A DNA stretch of 50,451 nt. It comes from an uncultured Lentisphaerota bacterium. Lineage in GTDB: Bacteria; Verrucomicrobiota; Kiritimatiellia; RFP12; UBA1067. The DNA lies in assembly GCA_900320225.1 (NCBI GenBank), contig ONRL01000009.1:1-50451 (forward strand), in the 5' to 3' direction. Every line of letters starts with the position of its first letter. Position 1 is the stretch's first letter. Position numbers and translations under genes: made by a program. Positions 8,816-18,225 of this stretch are shown here, piece after piece. The notes below the pieces were generated by a model. The model saw only the letters and a program-made list of their open reading frames with translations, ran no database searches and was not told the origin of the DNA.

Positions 8816-10100
8816 TTTCAACTACTTTCTTCATCTTAACCGTAAACACGCATCCACCACCTTCGCGCGGCGATACGGTGAGGTCGCCGCCCTGGGCGCG
8901 CGCCAGCAGGCGCGCAATTGAAAGTCCGAGTCCGCATCCGCCCGTCGAGCGGGATGTCGAGTTGTCGGCGCGCCAAAAGCGGTCGAACGCCTTCGCGCGC
9001 TCCTCGGCGGACATCCCCGGTCCGCGGTCCATCACGTCGAGGTACGCCCACTGCTCATCGGCGCGCACGCGTCGTTCCGTCGGCGCCCCCGGCGCGTACT
9101 TCGCGGCATTGTCCTCGAGATTCTCGACGATGTGCCGGAGCGCGGCGTGATTCACCTCGGCGACCACGCCGTCGCCGAGATCCTCCGGTTCGGTGGGAAG
9201 CGGCTTGCCGTCGGCGAGGCGTCCGTAGTCCAGCACGTCCGAGACGAGGTGCGACAGGCGCGCCGTGCCGTCCAGCACGTCCTGCAGCGCCTGGCGCGTG
9301 AGGTCGTCGGCGGCGTGTTCCTGCGCGAACTCGGCGGCGAGGCGGATGCCGGTGAGGGGCGTCTTGAACTCGTGCGACACGTTGGCCGTGAAATCCGTCT
9401 CGCGCCGCGCCTCGAGACGCGCGCGACGCGCGGCCCGCACGAGCAGGATGCCGCCCGCGAGCAAGGTTCCGAGCAGGAGCACCAACACGGTGGAGCCGAT
9501 GAACCAAATGCGGAAACGCGCCTGCGCCGCGAGTTCGCGGCCCGCGCGCCACGCCACGCCCACGCGCACGCCCGGCAATTCCGGCCCAAGCGAAGCGTAC
9601 GCGAAGAACCCGCCGCGAAGGCGTGAAGGCGAAGGGACGAGCAGCTGTCCGTCCGTGCCGCGCACCTCCACGGTGGTGGCGCGTTCCCCCTCTTCCTCTT
9701 CGCTGGATTCGGCGCCGTTTTCCTCCAGCCAGCCCGGCACGCGCGCCAGGACGGCCAGATGCTCCAGCTCCACGTGCACGCGCCACCGCCCCGGGGCGTC
9801 GCCCTTCGGACGCGGCGCCACCGAGATGGCGTGCACGAGCGGCTCCGTCTTGATGAACGCCGCAAACGACTCCTCCGTCCACTCCGGCAGCTGCTCCGCG
9901 CGCTCGCGCACGCCCTCCACGTGTTCGCGGATGCGGCGGCGCACGTCGGCGGCCGCGAGCGTCGCCTTCGCCTGCAGCGCATCGCGCCCGAGCGTGTAGG
10001 CGCGCGAGCTCTCGACGTTCAACAGGCGCAACCCCCCGAGCGCGAGGAGAAACGCCGGGAGGCCGATCACCAGAAAATAAAATCTCAGGTCACGGTTCAT
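8808..10100 (-). CDS. Membrane sensor histidine kinase
   Basis: This 430-residue kinase has one membrane segment at residues ~8-27, a periplasmic sensor region of ~170 residues containing an acidic run (SSEEEEGE at ~132-139), a second membrane segment at ~199-221, and then the catalytic core. The H-box is DFTANVSHEFKTPLTGIRL (His ~243), the N-box IVENLEDNAAKYAPG, and the G-boxes DRGPGMS and GGCGLGLSIARLLA. It lies directly upstream of, and overlaps, the response regulator, and its start overlaps the vWA gene stop (ATGA). The signal may be envelope- or glycan-related given the operon, but that is inference. Confidence 0.95.
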   Translation of the reverse strand: MNRDLRFYFLVIGLPAFLLALGGLRLLNVESSRAYTLGRDALQAKATLAAADVRRRIREHVEGVRERAEQLPEWTEESFAAFIKTEPLVHAISVAPRPKGDAPGRWRVHVELEHLAVLARVPGWLEENGAESSEEEEGERATTVEVRGTDGQLLVPSPSRLRGGFFAYASLGPELPGVRVGVAWRAGRELAAQARFRIWFIGSTVLVLLLGTLLAGGILLVRAARRARLEARRETDFTANVSHEFKTPLTGIRLAAEFAQEHAADDLTRQALQDVLDGTARLSHLVSDVLDYGRLADGKPLPTEPEDLGDGVVAEVNHAALRHIVENLEDNAAKYAPGAPTERRVRADEQWAYLDVMDRGPGMSAEERAKAFDRFWRADNSTSRSTGGCGLGLSIARLLARAQGGDLTVSPREGGGCVFTVKMKKVVENG

Positions 10101-10723
10101 TCAACGCGCTTCGCGCCACCGCCCTTCTCGCCCTGGCGACGGCGGGGATGCTCCCCGCGCGAACCGCCCGGACCGTGTCCGAACTGCGGCTGGACGAGCG
10201 ATATGTTCTCCTTGCGCAGCGACTCCGTCAGCGTGCGGACGTCGTCCGGCGCGCCGGGGCCGATCAATGGGCCGGGGCCTCCTCCAGACAACACCATCAC
10301 GCGCTTCGCCTGTTCGTCCGACTTGTTCCGGCGCACTTCCTCGGCGCCCTTGCAAATGCCCGCGAACAGGGCCTTCATGCCCTTTGGCTTCAAGTCCTGG
10401 AGCTTCGCGAGGATCGGCGCCTTGTCGGCCGCCGACGTCGCGGGGAGAAGAAGCTCGGCCGTATCGTCGAACACGACGATCGACACGGTGTCCTTCTCGG
10501 TCAGGCGTTCGACGGCTCGCGTGGCCTGGCGGATCGTGCGCTCGAACGCGCGCTTGTTCTGCGAGGAACAGTCGATGACCAGGGCCAGATGTTGCGGTCC
10601 CTTGAAATCGTCCACGACTTTCTGCTCGCGCGGCGGACGCCGCTCGGTGGGCCGATTGGATCTCTGCGCGAGCGAATTCCCCGCAAGGAGCGCGGCGCAA
10701 ATGCATGCGAGTACGATTCTCAT
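10097..10723 (-). CDS. Secreted von Willebrand factor A-like protein with degenerate MIDAS
   Basis: The protein has 208 residues with a signal peptide (MRIVLACICAALLAGNSLAQ). Residues ~45-185 resemble a vWA domain: HLALVIDCSSQNKRAFE at the first strand, TVSIVVFDDTAELLLP and KRVMVLSGGGPG further on. The metal-ion-dependent adhesion motif is imperfect: DxSxS reads D-C-S-S-Q, and the later Asp is replaced in LSGGGP. The tail is rich in Gly and Arg. It overlaps the paralogue upstream and the kinase downstream by 4 bp each. In PVC bacteria vWA proteins often accompany DUF1501/DUF1549 genes, which fits the operon. Confidence 0.75.
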   Translation of the reverse strand: MRIVLACICAALLAGNSLAQRSNRPTERRPPREQKVVDDFKGPQHLALVIDCSSQNKRAFERTIRQATRAVERLTEKDTVSIVVFDDTAELLLPATSAADKAPILAKLQDLKPKGMKALFAGICKGAEEVRRNKSDEQAKRVMVLSGGGPGPLIGPGAPDDVRTLTESLRKENISLVQPQFGHGPGGSRGEHPRRRQGEKGGGAKRVE

Positions 10724-12487
10724 TTTTTCTTGTCCCTCTTTTTGCCGTTCGGCCGGTTGCGCCTGTCGTTCCTCCTGTCCCGGGGCCTCTCCCCGGCATT
10801 CGGCCTCGGCCAGGTGCGCACGTCGAAGGCATGCGTCGGCAGGAGGTGGTCCCAGGCGAAGGCCTGGTTGTATTCGTCAGCCGGTTGGATGCGCACCGTC
10901 TGCGTTTTCCCGTTGATCTGCGCCGAGGCCGTGAACTGCTGCTCCTGCACGGATTGCGAGGCGCGACTCTTCGAGACGAGCGCAACCTTGAGCATGTTCG
11001 TGCCTGCAGGGATGACGGCCGGCGCGAAACGGAAGTCCGGCGTCTCGTCCAGCTCCACGGGGCCGTCGAACCCGCCGCTGCGCACCACGAACACCTTCAT
11101 CTGGGATGAGCTGCTCCTGGCTCGGAAGGCGAAGGACGACTTAGCCGTCCACACCTCGAACGAGGGCGCGGGACGATGCACGCGCAGCGTGTACGACCAT
11201 TCCGGGCCGCCCTTCCCCGCCTCGTCCTCCACGCGCAGGCGGTACGTGCCCGCCGCGAGGCGGCACGTGCCCACCGGATCGCACTCGCCCTGGATGAGCG
11301 AGCCGCGGAAGACGAGGTTCGTGGTGTCCGTGAACTCGGCGAGGGGCTTTCCTTCCCCGGGACCGAGCACGCTTAGGCGCGCGTCGAGCGGCGAGCCGAT
11401 GCGGCGCGCGAGCACGTCGAACACGTACTCGCCGGGTTCCTTCACCTCGAAGACATGGTCGCTCGGTGCACCAGGACGGTCGACAGCGCCCGTGAACGTG
11501 GTACATGGCACGTCCGGCGGAGGCTGCGGCACGGGATTCGGCCACAGGCTCACACTACGCGGATCCACCGGATGCGCGCCCGCCTCCACGGTGATGGCAT
11601 AGACGAAGTCCGCACGTCCGCGGTAGAGCAGGTCGTGAACCTCCAGCTTGTAGTCGCCGTCCGCCGGCGGCGTGAACACGAGAACGGGGTCGGGGTGGTA
11701 GAAGTTATCGTCCGCAAAGGCCACCTCGGCGCCGTCGGCGTCCACGATGCGGAGCGCGGGGTTGAAGAACCCCGGCACGGCGTCTCTGCAGGTGGAGTGT
11801 CCACGTGTCCGTCTCGCCCGGCATGATCTGCCCGTCGAGCACGTACGGCAGGTTCGTGACGGCGGGGGCAGGGGGGCGCGGACGGTGTTTCGGCGCCCAG
11901 AGCGCCTCCGCCTCGCGCGGCGCCGCGGAGACGATGAACGGTCGCGGCGCGGACATCCCGTTCTGCCCGAGCACACGGAACTCACGCGCGCCGGGCTGCG
12001 CGTCTGGTGCAACCGCCACAGTCACGAGCATGCTCTGGTTCAGCGACGGCGAAGCCTGCAGCGGGTTACGGCGGATATAGAGCGCACGCTCGACGATTGA
12101 GAGCTTCTGTTCGTCAAGTTCGCCGAGGACCCGCCACCACCTGTTGGAGCGCCACTCGTCCACGCGGGCCTTTGGATTCGTCGGAATCGGCGGCGCGGTG
12201 CGGTCGCCCCGCGCAATGCCGTCGAGCCACTTCGCGAGGTAGCGGAACTGGCTGCCGCCCGCCGGCGGGAATCTCGGCACCATCTCGATGGACAGCACCT
12301 CCACACCTTCGCCGGACACGACGGCGTCTCGCACGCCCGCAAGGCCCTGACCTCCCACGATGAGTCGATTCGTCATGCCGGCCTGGATGCCGCACGGGTA
12401 GATGTAGCCCACGTACGGATCGGCGTGCACCCACGCGCTCCCGGCGACCAGGAGGATGAGAATGACTTTTTTCACACGGCCCTTCAT
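10720..12487 (-). pseudogene. PPC-domain secreted protein, paralogue 1, frame-disrupted once
   Basis: The N-terminal part (12487 to about 11786) encodes a signal peptide and a conserved region (PYVGYIYPCGIQAG, EWRSNRWWRVLGELDEQKLS, VLDGQIMPGETDTWTLHLQ). The sequence continues in another frame from about 11784 with DAVPGFFNPALRIVDADGAEVAFADDNFYHPDPV and a second PPC-like region down to 10720. Judged from the domain pattern, some 19-20 residues after TWTLHLQ are missing, and the loss is not a multiple of three. Intact relatives in Planctomycetes are ~600-800 residue exported proteins encoded with DUF1501/DUF1549 genes. Both ends overlap neighbouring genes by ATGA, so the locus still looks like part of a working operon. 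A sequence or assembly error cannot be excluded. Confidence 0.72.
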
Positions 12488-14302
12488 TTCTTCTTTTCTT
12501 GAGCTTTGCCTTCAGGCGGCTTGGGCGTGTCTTTCGGCTTGTCCGCGGGCTTAGCCGGCGGTGCTGCCTTCGGCTTGTCCGCGGGCTTAGCCGGCGGTGC
12601 CGCCTTCGGCTTGTCCGCAGGCTTAGCCGATGGCGCAACCTTCGGCTTGTCCCCAGGCTTAGCCGGCGGTGCTGCCTTCGGCTTCGGCTTGGGCGGCGGA
12701 GCGGGCTTCTTCACGTTCTTCCAGGCGTTCGGATTCGGCCAGGTACGCACGTCGAACGCATGCGCCGGCAGGAGATGGTCCCAGGCGAAAGCCTGGTTGT
12801 ACTCGTCCGCCGGCTGGATGCGCACCGTCTGCGTCTTCCCGTTGATCTGCGCCGAGGCGCTGAACTGGAGCTCCCTCACGTTCTGCGGGCCAGCAGTTTC
12901 ACGGGACCGTTGAAACCGCCCTTGCGCACCACGAACACTTTCATGGCGGGCGAGCCGCTCCACGCGCGGAACGCGAAGGAGGATTTGGCCGTCCACACCT
13001 CGAAGGAGGGTGCGGGACGGTACACGCGGAGCGTGTACGACCATTCCGGTCCACCCTTCCCCGCCTCGTCTTCGATTCGGAGGCGGTACGTCCCTGCCGC
13101 GAGACGGCACGTGCCCACGGGGTCGCACTCGCCCTGGATGAGCGAACCGCGGAAGACGAGATTCGTGGTGTCCGTGAACACGGCGACGGGCTGGCCGCCC
13201 GCAGGGCCGATCACGCTTAGCCGCGCGTCGAGCGGCGAGCCGGCGCGGCGCGCGAGGACGTCGAACACGTACTCGCCAGGCTCCTTCACCTCGAAGACAT
13301 GCTCGCTCGAAGCGCCCGCGCAGGCGACGGTGCCCGCGAACACGGTGCTCTTCGCGTCCGGCGGAGGCTGCGGCACGGGGTTCGGCCAGAGGCTCACGTG
13401 GCGCGGGTTCACGGGATGCGCGCCCGCCTCGACGGTGATGGAGTAGACGAAGTCATCGCGTCCGCGGTAGAGCAAGTCGTGGACCTCGAGCTTGTAGTCG
13501 CCGTCCGCCGGCGGCGTGAACACGAGTACGGGGTCGGGATGGTAGAAGTTGTCGTCCGCGAAGGCCACCTCGAGCGCAGCGTGACGGTGCGTCCCTTCTG
13601 CAGATGGAGCGTCCACGTGTCCGTCTGGCCGGGCATGATCTGCCCGTCAAGGACGCACGGGAGGTTCGTGACGGCGGGGGCGGGCGGAAGCGGACGGTGG
13701 GACGGCGCCCAGCGCGCCTCCTCTTCGTGCGGCGCGGAAGTGACGAGCAGCGGACGCGGCGCGGACATCCCGTTCGGCGCGAACACGCGGAACTCGCGCG
13801 CGCCGGGGGCGGCGTTGGCGTCCACCGCCACGGTTACGAGCAGGCGTTGGTTGAGCGACGGCGACATCTGCAGTGCGTTGGGCCGGATGTACATGGCGCG
13901 CGCGACGATCGAGAGCTTCTGCTCGTCGAGCGTGCCCAAGACGCGCCACCAGCGGTTCGAGCGCCATTCGTCCACGCGCGCGTTGGGATCCGTCGGAAGC
14001 GGCGGCTCCGTACGGTCGCCCTTCGCGATGGCGTCAAGCCACTTGGCGAGGTAGCGGAACTGGCTGCCGGTCGGAGGCGGGAAGCCTGGCACGAGCTCCA
14101 CGTCGATGATCTTCACGCCGCCACCCGAGACGGCGCCCGTGCGCACGCCCCACAGGAACTGCCCGCCCACGACGAGGCGGTTCGTGGTACCGGCCTGGAT
14201 CCCGCACGGGTAGATGTAGCCCACGTACGGATCGGCTCCCTGCGCATACGCGGCCGCCGCGGCCAGGAGGATGAGAATCGCCTTTTTCATGCGGGCACCC
14301 AT
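12484..14302 (-). pseudogene. PPC-domain secreted protein, paralogue 2, frame-disrupted twice
   Basis: This is a tandem copy of the following gene, closely similar throughout. Segment one (14302 to ~13574) has a signal peptide and ends TWTLHLQKGRTVTLR. Segment two (~13571 to ~12891) starts EVAFADDNFYHPDPV and runs to GGFNGPVKL. Segment three (~12885 to 12484) resumes at NVRELQFSASAQINGKTQ and ends in a Pro/Lys/Ala-rich tail. By comparison with paralogue 1, about 27 residues are missing at the first break and about 34 at the second, both out of frame. The start at 14302 overlaps the DUF1501 stop (TAATG); the ATG at 14290 is an alternative. Broken gene or assembly artefact are both possible. 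Confidence 0.72.
12533..12676 (-). repeat. Four tandem 36-bp units encoding a Pro/Ala/Lys tail
   Basis: Four consecutive 36-bp units (12533-12568, 12569-12604, 12605-12640, 12641-12676) encode variants of KAAPPAKPADKP on the minus strand. They form the extended C-terminus of paralogue 2 and are absent from paralogue 1, whose tail is Arg/Asn/Lys-rich. Such tails often act as wall-spanning or flexible linkers. Confidence 0.9.
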
Positions 14303-15483
14303 TATGCGTAGATTTCCCGGAGGCGGCCTTCCGACGACTCAGGCGGCAGAATGGTGAGTTTCTTGCCGACGTTGTTCGGCATCGGACCGTCGGGGTCGAT
14401 GCCGCACAGCTCGTAGATGGAACCGAGGAAATCGACGGGCGAGACAGGACGCTTGACGACCTTGGAGGCCGTCTCGTCACTCTCGCCCACCACGCAGCCG
14501 CCGCGGAACCCGCCGCCCGCCACGAGGGCGGAGAAGCAGCGCGGGTAGTGGTTGCGGCCGCCGTTCCAGGGCGGGTCGCGGTCGACCTTCGTGGTGCGGC
14601 CGAACTCGCCGCTCACCCAGAGGATCGTCTGGTCCAGCAGCTTGCGCTCGTGCAGGTCGCAGAGGAGCGCGGCGATGGCCTTGTCGGTGTCCGCCGTGCG
14701 CTGCTTCATCGTCTCGAAGTGGCGCTTGTGGGAATCCCACCCGCTCATGTTCACGGTGATGTACGGCACGCCGAACTCCACGAGGCGGCGCGCCGCGAGG
14801 AGGGACTGGCCGATCCACGTGCGCCCGTAGCGGTCGCGCATCTCGTTCGTCTCCTGCGAGAGGTCGAACGTGCGCGCCGCGCCGCCCTCGATCACGTGGC
14901 GGGCCTTCTTGCCCGTCTCGATGAATTCGCCGAAGGCCTCGGGCTTTCCGAAGTTGTCGATGCGCGAGAGCAGGTCGAACCGGCGCTCGATCTCCTTCTG
15001 CGAGAGGCCGCCCGGCGGCACGAAGCCGTCCACGACGAACTTCTGCGTGTTCGGGTTGCCGCCCGTCACGAGCGGGGCGTACTGGTCGCCGAGGAAGCCC
15101 ACCTCGCTGAAGCGCCCCTTCGCGCCGGTGAGGATCACGAACGGCGGCAGGTCGCCGGAGTACGTCTTCGACTTCATCATCGCCACGACGGCGCCGATCG
15201 CGGGATACACGTCGCCGCCGCCGGGATTGCGTCCCGTCTGCATGAGGTACGTGGCCGTCTCGTGCCCGAAGTGCGGATGGGTCATCGAGCGGATGAACGA
15301 GCAGAGGTTCGTGCACTTCGCGAGGTTCGGCCACCACTCGTGCACCTGCATGCCGGGCACGACCGTGTCGATCGCCTTGAGGCCGTTGTTGTAGTCGGGC
15401 GAGGCGTTCGGCTTCGGGTCGAACGTCTCGAGCTGGGAGGGACCTCCCCAGAGCCACAGTTCAATTACGCTTTTCGCAGACAT
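14302..15483 (-). CDS. DUF1501 family protein
   Basis: The protein has 393 residues and belongs to the DUF1501 family, an alkaline-phosphatase/sulfatase-like fold abundant in Planctomycetes and Verrucomicrobia. Recognisable parts are IELWLWGGPSQLETFDPKP at the start, THPHFGHETATYLMQTGRNP, NMSGWDSHKRHFETM and GEFGRTTKVDRDPPWNGGRNHYPRCFSALVAGGGFRGG. Unlike many relatives it has no signal peptide; it starts directly in the conserved domain. The Tat leader is instead on the partner gene 12 bp upstream. The function is unknown; family members are predicted exported hydrolases that occur with DUF1549/DUF1553 proteins. Confidence 0.9.
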   Translation of the reverse strand: MSAKSVIELWLWGGPSQLETFDPKPNASPDYNNGLKAIDTVVPGMQVHEWWPNLAKCTNLCSFIRSMTHPHFGHETATYLMQTGRNPGGGDVYPAIGAVVAMMKSKTYSGDLPPFVILTGAKGRFSEVGFLGDQYAPLVTGGNPNTQKFVVDGFVPPGGLSQKEIERRFDLLSRIDNFGKPEAFGEFIETGKKARHVIEGGAARTFDLSQETNEMRDRYGRTWIGQSLLAARRLVEFGVPYITVNMSGWDSHKRHFETMKQRTADTDKAIAALLCDLHERKLLDQTILWVSGEFGRTTKVDRDPPWNGGRNHYPRCFSALVAGGGFRGGCVVGESDETASKVVKRPVSPVDFLGSIYELCGIDPDGPMPNNVGKKLTILPPESSEGRLREIYA

Positions 15484-15495
15484 CTTTCCGCCTCC

Positions 15496-16947
15496 TCAGT
15501 GCTGGTACAGGAATTCGCGCGTGTTCAGGAGCGACCACGCCACGTCCTTCGGGAACCGCCACTTCTCGTTGCCCTTCGGCAGCCCGTTGAAGTGCGCGAG
15601 GAGCATCTTCTCCTCGGACGGCGACGCCGGACGCGACAGGAACCGCCAGTAGAGGTCGTGCACGATGTCGCGCATGGCGCGGTTGCGGAAACCCCTGCTG
15701 TCCGTGATGCGCCCGATCTGCTGGAACAGCTTGCCGGAGTTGTACAGGAAGAGGCGCTGCTTCGCCGTGACCTCGTTGTGCCGTTCGGAGAGGTGGCCCG
15801 AGTCGCGCGCGGGGCGCCCGAAGAGGAGCAGGAACGCGCTCGTGATGGAGCCGTCCTCGATCAGGATGCTCCGCCGCTCCGGCGGCAGGAACGTGAACGG
15901 CTCCGGGGCGATGGACTGGAAGTCGCGCTTCGCGCCCGTGAGGTCGCAGAGCATGTCGTCCAGCACCTCCGCGTCGATCCGCCGGCAGGGGAACCCGCCC
16001 GTCACGGAACCGCGCCCGTACGCCTTGGAAAGCGCGATCGCGCGCACGAGCGGCTTGAGACGGAACCCGTTCTTCTTGAAGATCTCGACGTGTTCGGGAA
16101 GCGGCTTTTCCAAGCCGAGCATCCACCAGTCCACGCGCTGCACGAACGCCGAAGCGAACTTTTCGCGCGCCGGGCCGAGCAGGTAGTCCGCGAACGCCGC
16201 GGGCGTGGGACCGGACGGGTCGGACGGATCGAGGTAGACGATCTCCTCCTTCCACTCGCGCGTGTTCTTCACGCGCACGCGGCCGAAGTACTTCGCGTAC
16301 TCCTTCTGTTTCGCCTCCGGCAGCTCGGCGTACTCCTCGCCGAGGAACGTGAGCGCGGCGACCTCGGCCATGCCCTCCGGCGTGCGGCGCGCCGTGGCGC
16401 GGAAGAAGTTGGCTTCCGCATCCCGGAAGTCGCTGCCGGAGGAGGTGAGCAGTGCGCGCGTGAACGCGTCCCACGGCTCGTCGTCCTTCACGAACGAGCG
16501 AATGCGCCGGTGGTACACGTACACCGCGTTCGGCCAAAGGTTGATCGGGAACTCGCTCTTCACGCGCAGGATGTCGCAGAAGCGCATGCTCCAGTAGTCC
16601 GCAAAGGAGTCGGCGTCCAGGAGCTTCTCGACAAGCTTGAGGCGCTTGGACGCGTCCTTGGAATTGACGAACTCCTTCGCCTCCGCGACGGTCGGGATGC
16701 GACCGGCGAGGTCGAGGAAGAGACGGCGCACGAGCACGGCCGGCGTGGCGTCGCCCGACGGCGTCTCCCATGCCGCGCTCTGCGGCGGCTCCGGAGCCGG
16801 TGGCTGGGCTTTGCCCTTGCCCTTTGCCGGAACCTTGCCCTTCTGTTTCTGCGGCTGCGCCCCGAGGAGCGACAGGCCCGCGAAGGCCGCCGTGCCGCCG
16901 ATGAACGTGCGGCGCGACAAGTCGAAAATATCTTCCGTGTTTGTCAT
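15496..16947 (-). CDS. Tat-exported DUF1549/DUF1553 protein
   Basis: The protein has 483 residues. Its leader SRRTFIGGTAAFAGLSLLGA carries a twin-arginine motif, followed by a Lys/Pro/Gln-rich linker. Residues ~65-200 match DUF1549 (VLVRRLFLDLAGRIPTVAEAKEFV, DYWSMRFCDILRVKSEF) and residues ~290-480 match DUF1553 (RLKPLVRAIALSKAY, AKQRLFLYNSGKLFQQIGRI, DIVHDLYWRFLSRPAS, VAWSLLNTREFLYQH). The pair DUF1549/1553 plus DUF1501 is a hallmark of PVC bacteria; no enzymatic activity is established. This is the first gene of a chain of nine closely packed genes reaching 6501. Confidence 0.9.
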   Translation of the reverse strand: MTNTEDIFDLSRRTFIGGTAAFAGLSLLGAQPQKQKGKVPAKGKGKAQPPAPEPPQSAAWETPSGDATPAVLVRRLFLDLAGRIPTVAEAKEFVNSKDASKRLKLVEKLLDADSFADYWSMRFCDILRVKSEFPINLWPNAVYVYHRRIRSFVKDDEPWDAFTRALLTSSGSDFRDAEANFFRATARRTPEGMAEVAALTFLGEEYAELPEAKQKEYAKYFGRVRVKNTREWKEEIVYLDPSDPSGPTPAAFADYLLGPAREKFASAFVQRVDWWMLGLEKPLPEHVEIFKKNGFRLKPLVRAIALSKAYGRGSVTGGFPCRRIDAEVLDDMLCDLTGAKRDFQSIAPEPFTFLPPERRSILIEDGSITSAFLLLFGRPARDSGHLSERHNEVTAKQRLFLYNSGKLFQQIGRITDSRGFRNRAMRDIVHDLYWRFLSRPASPSEEKMLLAHFNGLPKGNEKWRFPKDVAWSLLNTREFLYQH

Positions 16948-17121
16948 GGCAATAGTAAAACACTTATCCGAGAGATTCTTGTCACCCGAATGTCACAATT
17001 CGGCCAACGCGGATATTATAGCACAAGGTGAGGGAGGTGGGAGAAGTGGGACGCGTGGCAATTCCACGCCACTCACATTTCTCACCCCTTCCCACCGAAA
17101 ATCTAGTATACTATCCGCGCC
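16948..17121. promoter_or_regulatory. Divergent promoter region with inverted repeat
   Basis: The minus strand has a TATAAT box at 17015-17020, leaving a leader of about 60 nt for the DUF1549 operon. The plus strand has TATACT at 17107-17112, only 9 nt before the aminotransferase ATG. No convincing -35 was found for either. A 6-bp inverted repeat (GCGTGG at 17053-17058, CCACGC at 17064-17069) lies between them and could be an operator; this is inference. Confidence 0.5.
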
Positions 17122-18225
17122 ATGACAAACCATGCGCCATCACGCATCTACCTCTCGCCGCCCTGGACGGGCGAGCCGGAGCGCGCGGCCATGCGCCGCG
17201 CGTTCGCGAGCGGCTACATCGCGCCGTGCGGTCCGATGGTCGACGCGTTCGACCGCCGACTCGGCGCGCTCGCCGGACAGCACGCCGCCGCCGTCGCCTC
17301 CGGCACAGCCGCGCTCGACCTCCTCATGGCCGAGCTGGACGTCGGCCCCGGCGACCGCGTAGTCGCCTCCTCGCTCACCTTCGTCGCCACCGTCGGCCCC
17401 GCCGTCCACCGCGGCGCCACGCCCGTGTTCGTGGACTCCGACCCCGCCACCGGCCTCATCTCCCTCCCGCTCCTGCGGCGCGCCCTGCGGGCCTCCCGCC
17501 CCAAGTGCGTGATCGCCGCCGACCTCTACGGACAGTGCTGCGACTACGACGCCCTCGAGGCGCTCTGTGCCGAACACGACGTGCCGCTCATCGTCGACGC
17601 CGCCGAGGCCGTGGGCGCCACATACAAGGGACGCCCCGCCGGACACGCCGGCCTCGCCGCCGTCTACTCGTTCAACGGCAACAAGATCATCACAACCTCC
17701 GGCGGCGGCGCCGTCCTCTCGCGCGACCCCGAAATCGTCGCCCGCGCCCGCTGGCGCGCCCAGCAGGCGCGCGAGCCCGTGCCATGGTACGAACACCGCG
17801 AAATCGGCTTCAACTACCGGATGAGCAACCTCCTCGGCGCGCTCGGCTGCGCGCAGCTCGACCGCCTGCCCGCAATCATCCGACGCAAGCGGCGCATCTT
17901 CGCGTTCTACGAGAAGGCCTTCGCCGCGCGCCCCGAACTCGGCGCCGTTCCCTTCCCGTGCGACGCGCCCGAGGAGTCGACGCGCTGGTTGAGCGTGTTC
18001 ACCTTCCCGACGCAGACCGCGCGCGACGCCGTGGCCGCGCGCCTCGCTGCCGCCAACATCGAGGCGCGTCCCGTCTGGAAGCCCCTCCACCTCCAGCCCG
18101 CCTTCCGGAAGTGCCGAACCTACGGCGGGGCCGTGGCGGAGGACCTCTTCAATCGCGGGCTCTGCCTGCCGTCCGGCGCCGGACTCACCCGAAAGGACCT
18201 TGTGCGCATTGAAGCGTGCCTTTGA
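17122..18225 (+). CDS. DegT/DnrJ/EryC1-family sugar aminotransferase
   Basis: This 367-residue PLP enzyme should aminate a nucleotide-linked keto sugar. The substrate-lid region YIAPCGPMVDAFD, the cofactor region ASGTAALDLLM, DAAEAVGATYKG and the Schiff-base lysine in SFNGNKIITTSGGG are all present, as is the GFNYRMSNLLGALG signature. It resembles PglE-type enzymes that make diamino-sugars for surface glycans. The next gene is a matching sugar-phosphate transferase whose start lies inside this gene's last codons, so the two are a coupled pair. The start lacks a clear Shine-Dalgarno sequence and sits 9 nt after TATACT. Confidence 0.92.
   Translation: MTNHAPSRIYLSPPWTGEPERAAMRRAFASGYIAPCGPMVDAFDRRLGALAGQHAAAVASGTAALDLLMAELDVGPGDRVVASSLTFVATVGPAVHRGATPVFVDSDPATGLISLPLLRRALRASRPKCVIAADLYGQCCDYDALEALCAEHDVPLIVDAAEAVGATYKGRPAGHAGLAAVYSFNGNKIITTSGGGAVLSRDPEIVARARWRAQQAREPVPWYEHREIGFNYRMSNLLGALGCAQLDRLPAIIRRKRRIFAFYEKAFAARPELGAVPFPCDAPEESTRWLSVFTFPTQTARDAVAARLAAANIEARPVWKPLHLQPAFRKCRTYGGAVAEDLFNRGLCLPSGAGLTRKDLVRIEACL

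Noticed and set aside
8816-8821. TTG start for the response regulator
   Set aside because: The ATG at 8815 gives the canonical start of the receiver domain; extending by two codons adds nothing.
11705-12012. Programmed ribosomal frameshift in PPC paralogue 1
   Set aside because: There is no slippery heptamer or stem-loop at the junction, and conserved residues are missing, not just out of frame, so a deletion is a better explanation.
12533-12676. CRISPR-like array
   Set aside because: The 36-bp units are contiguous without spacers and encode a periodic peptide in the reading frame. No cas genes or spacer-repeat pattern occurs anywhere in the window.
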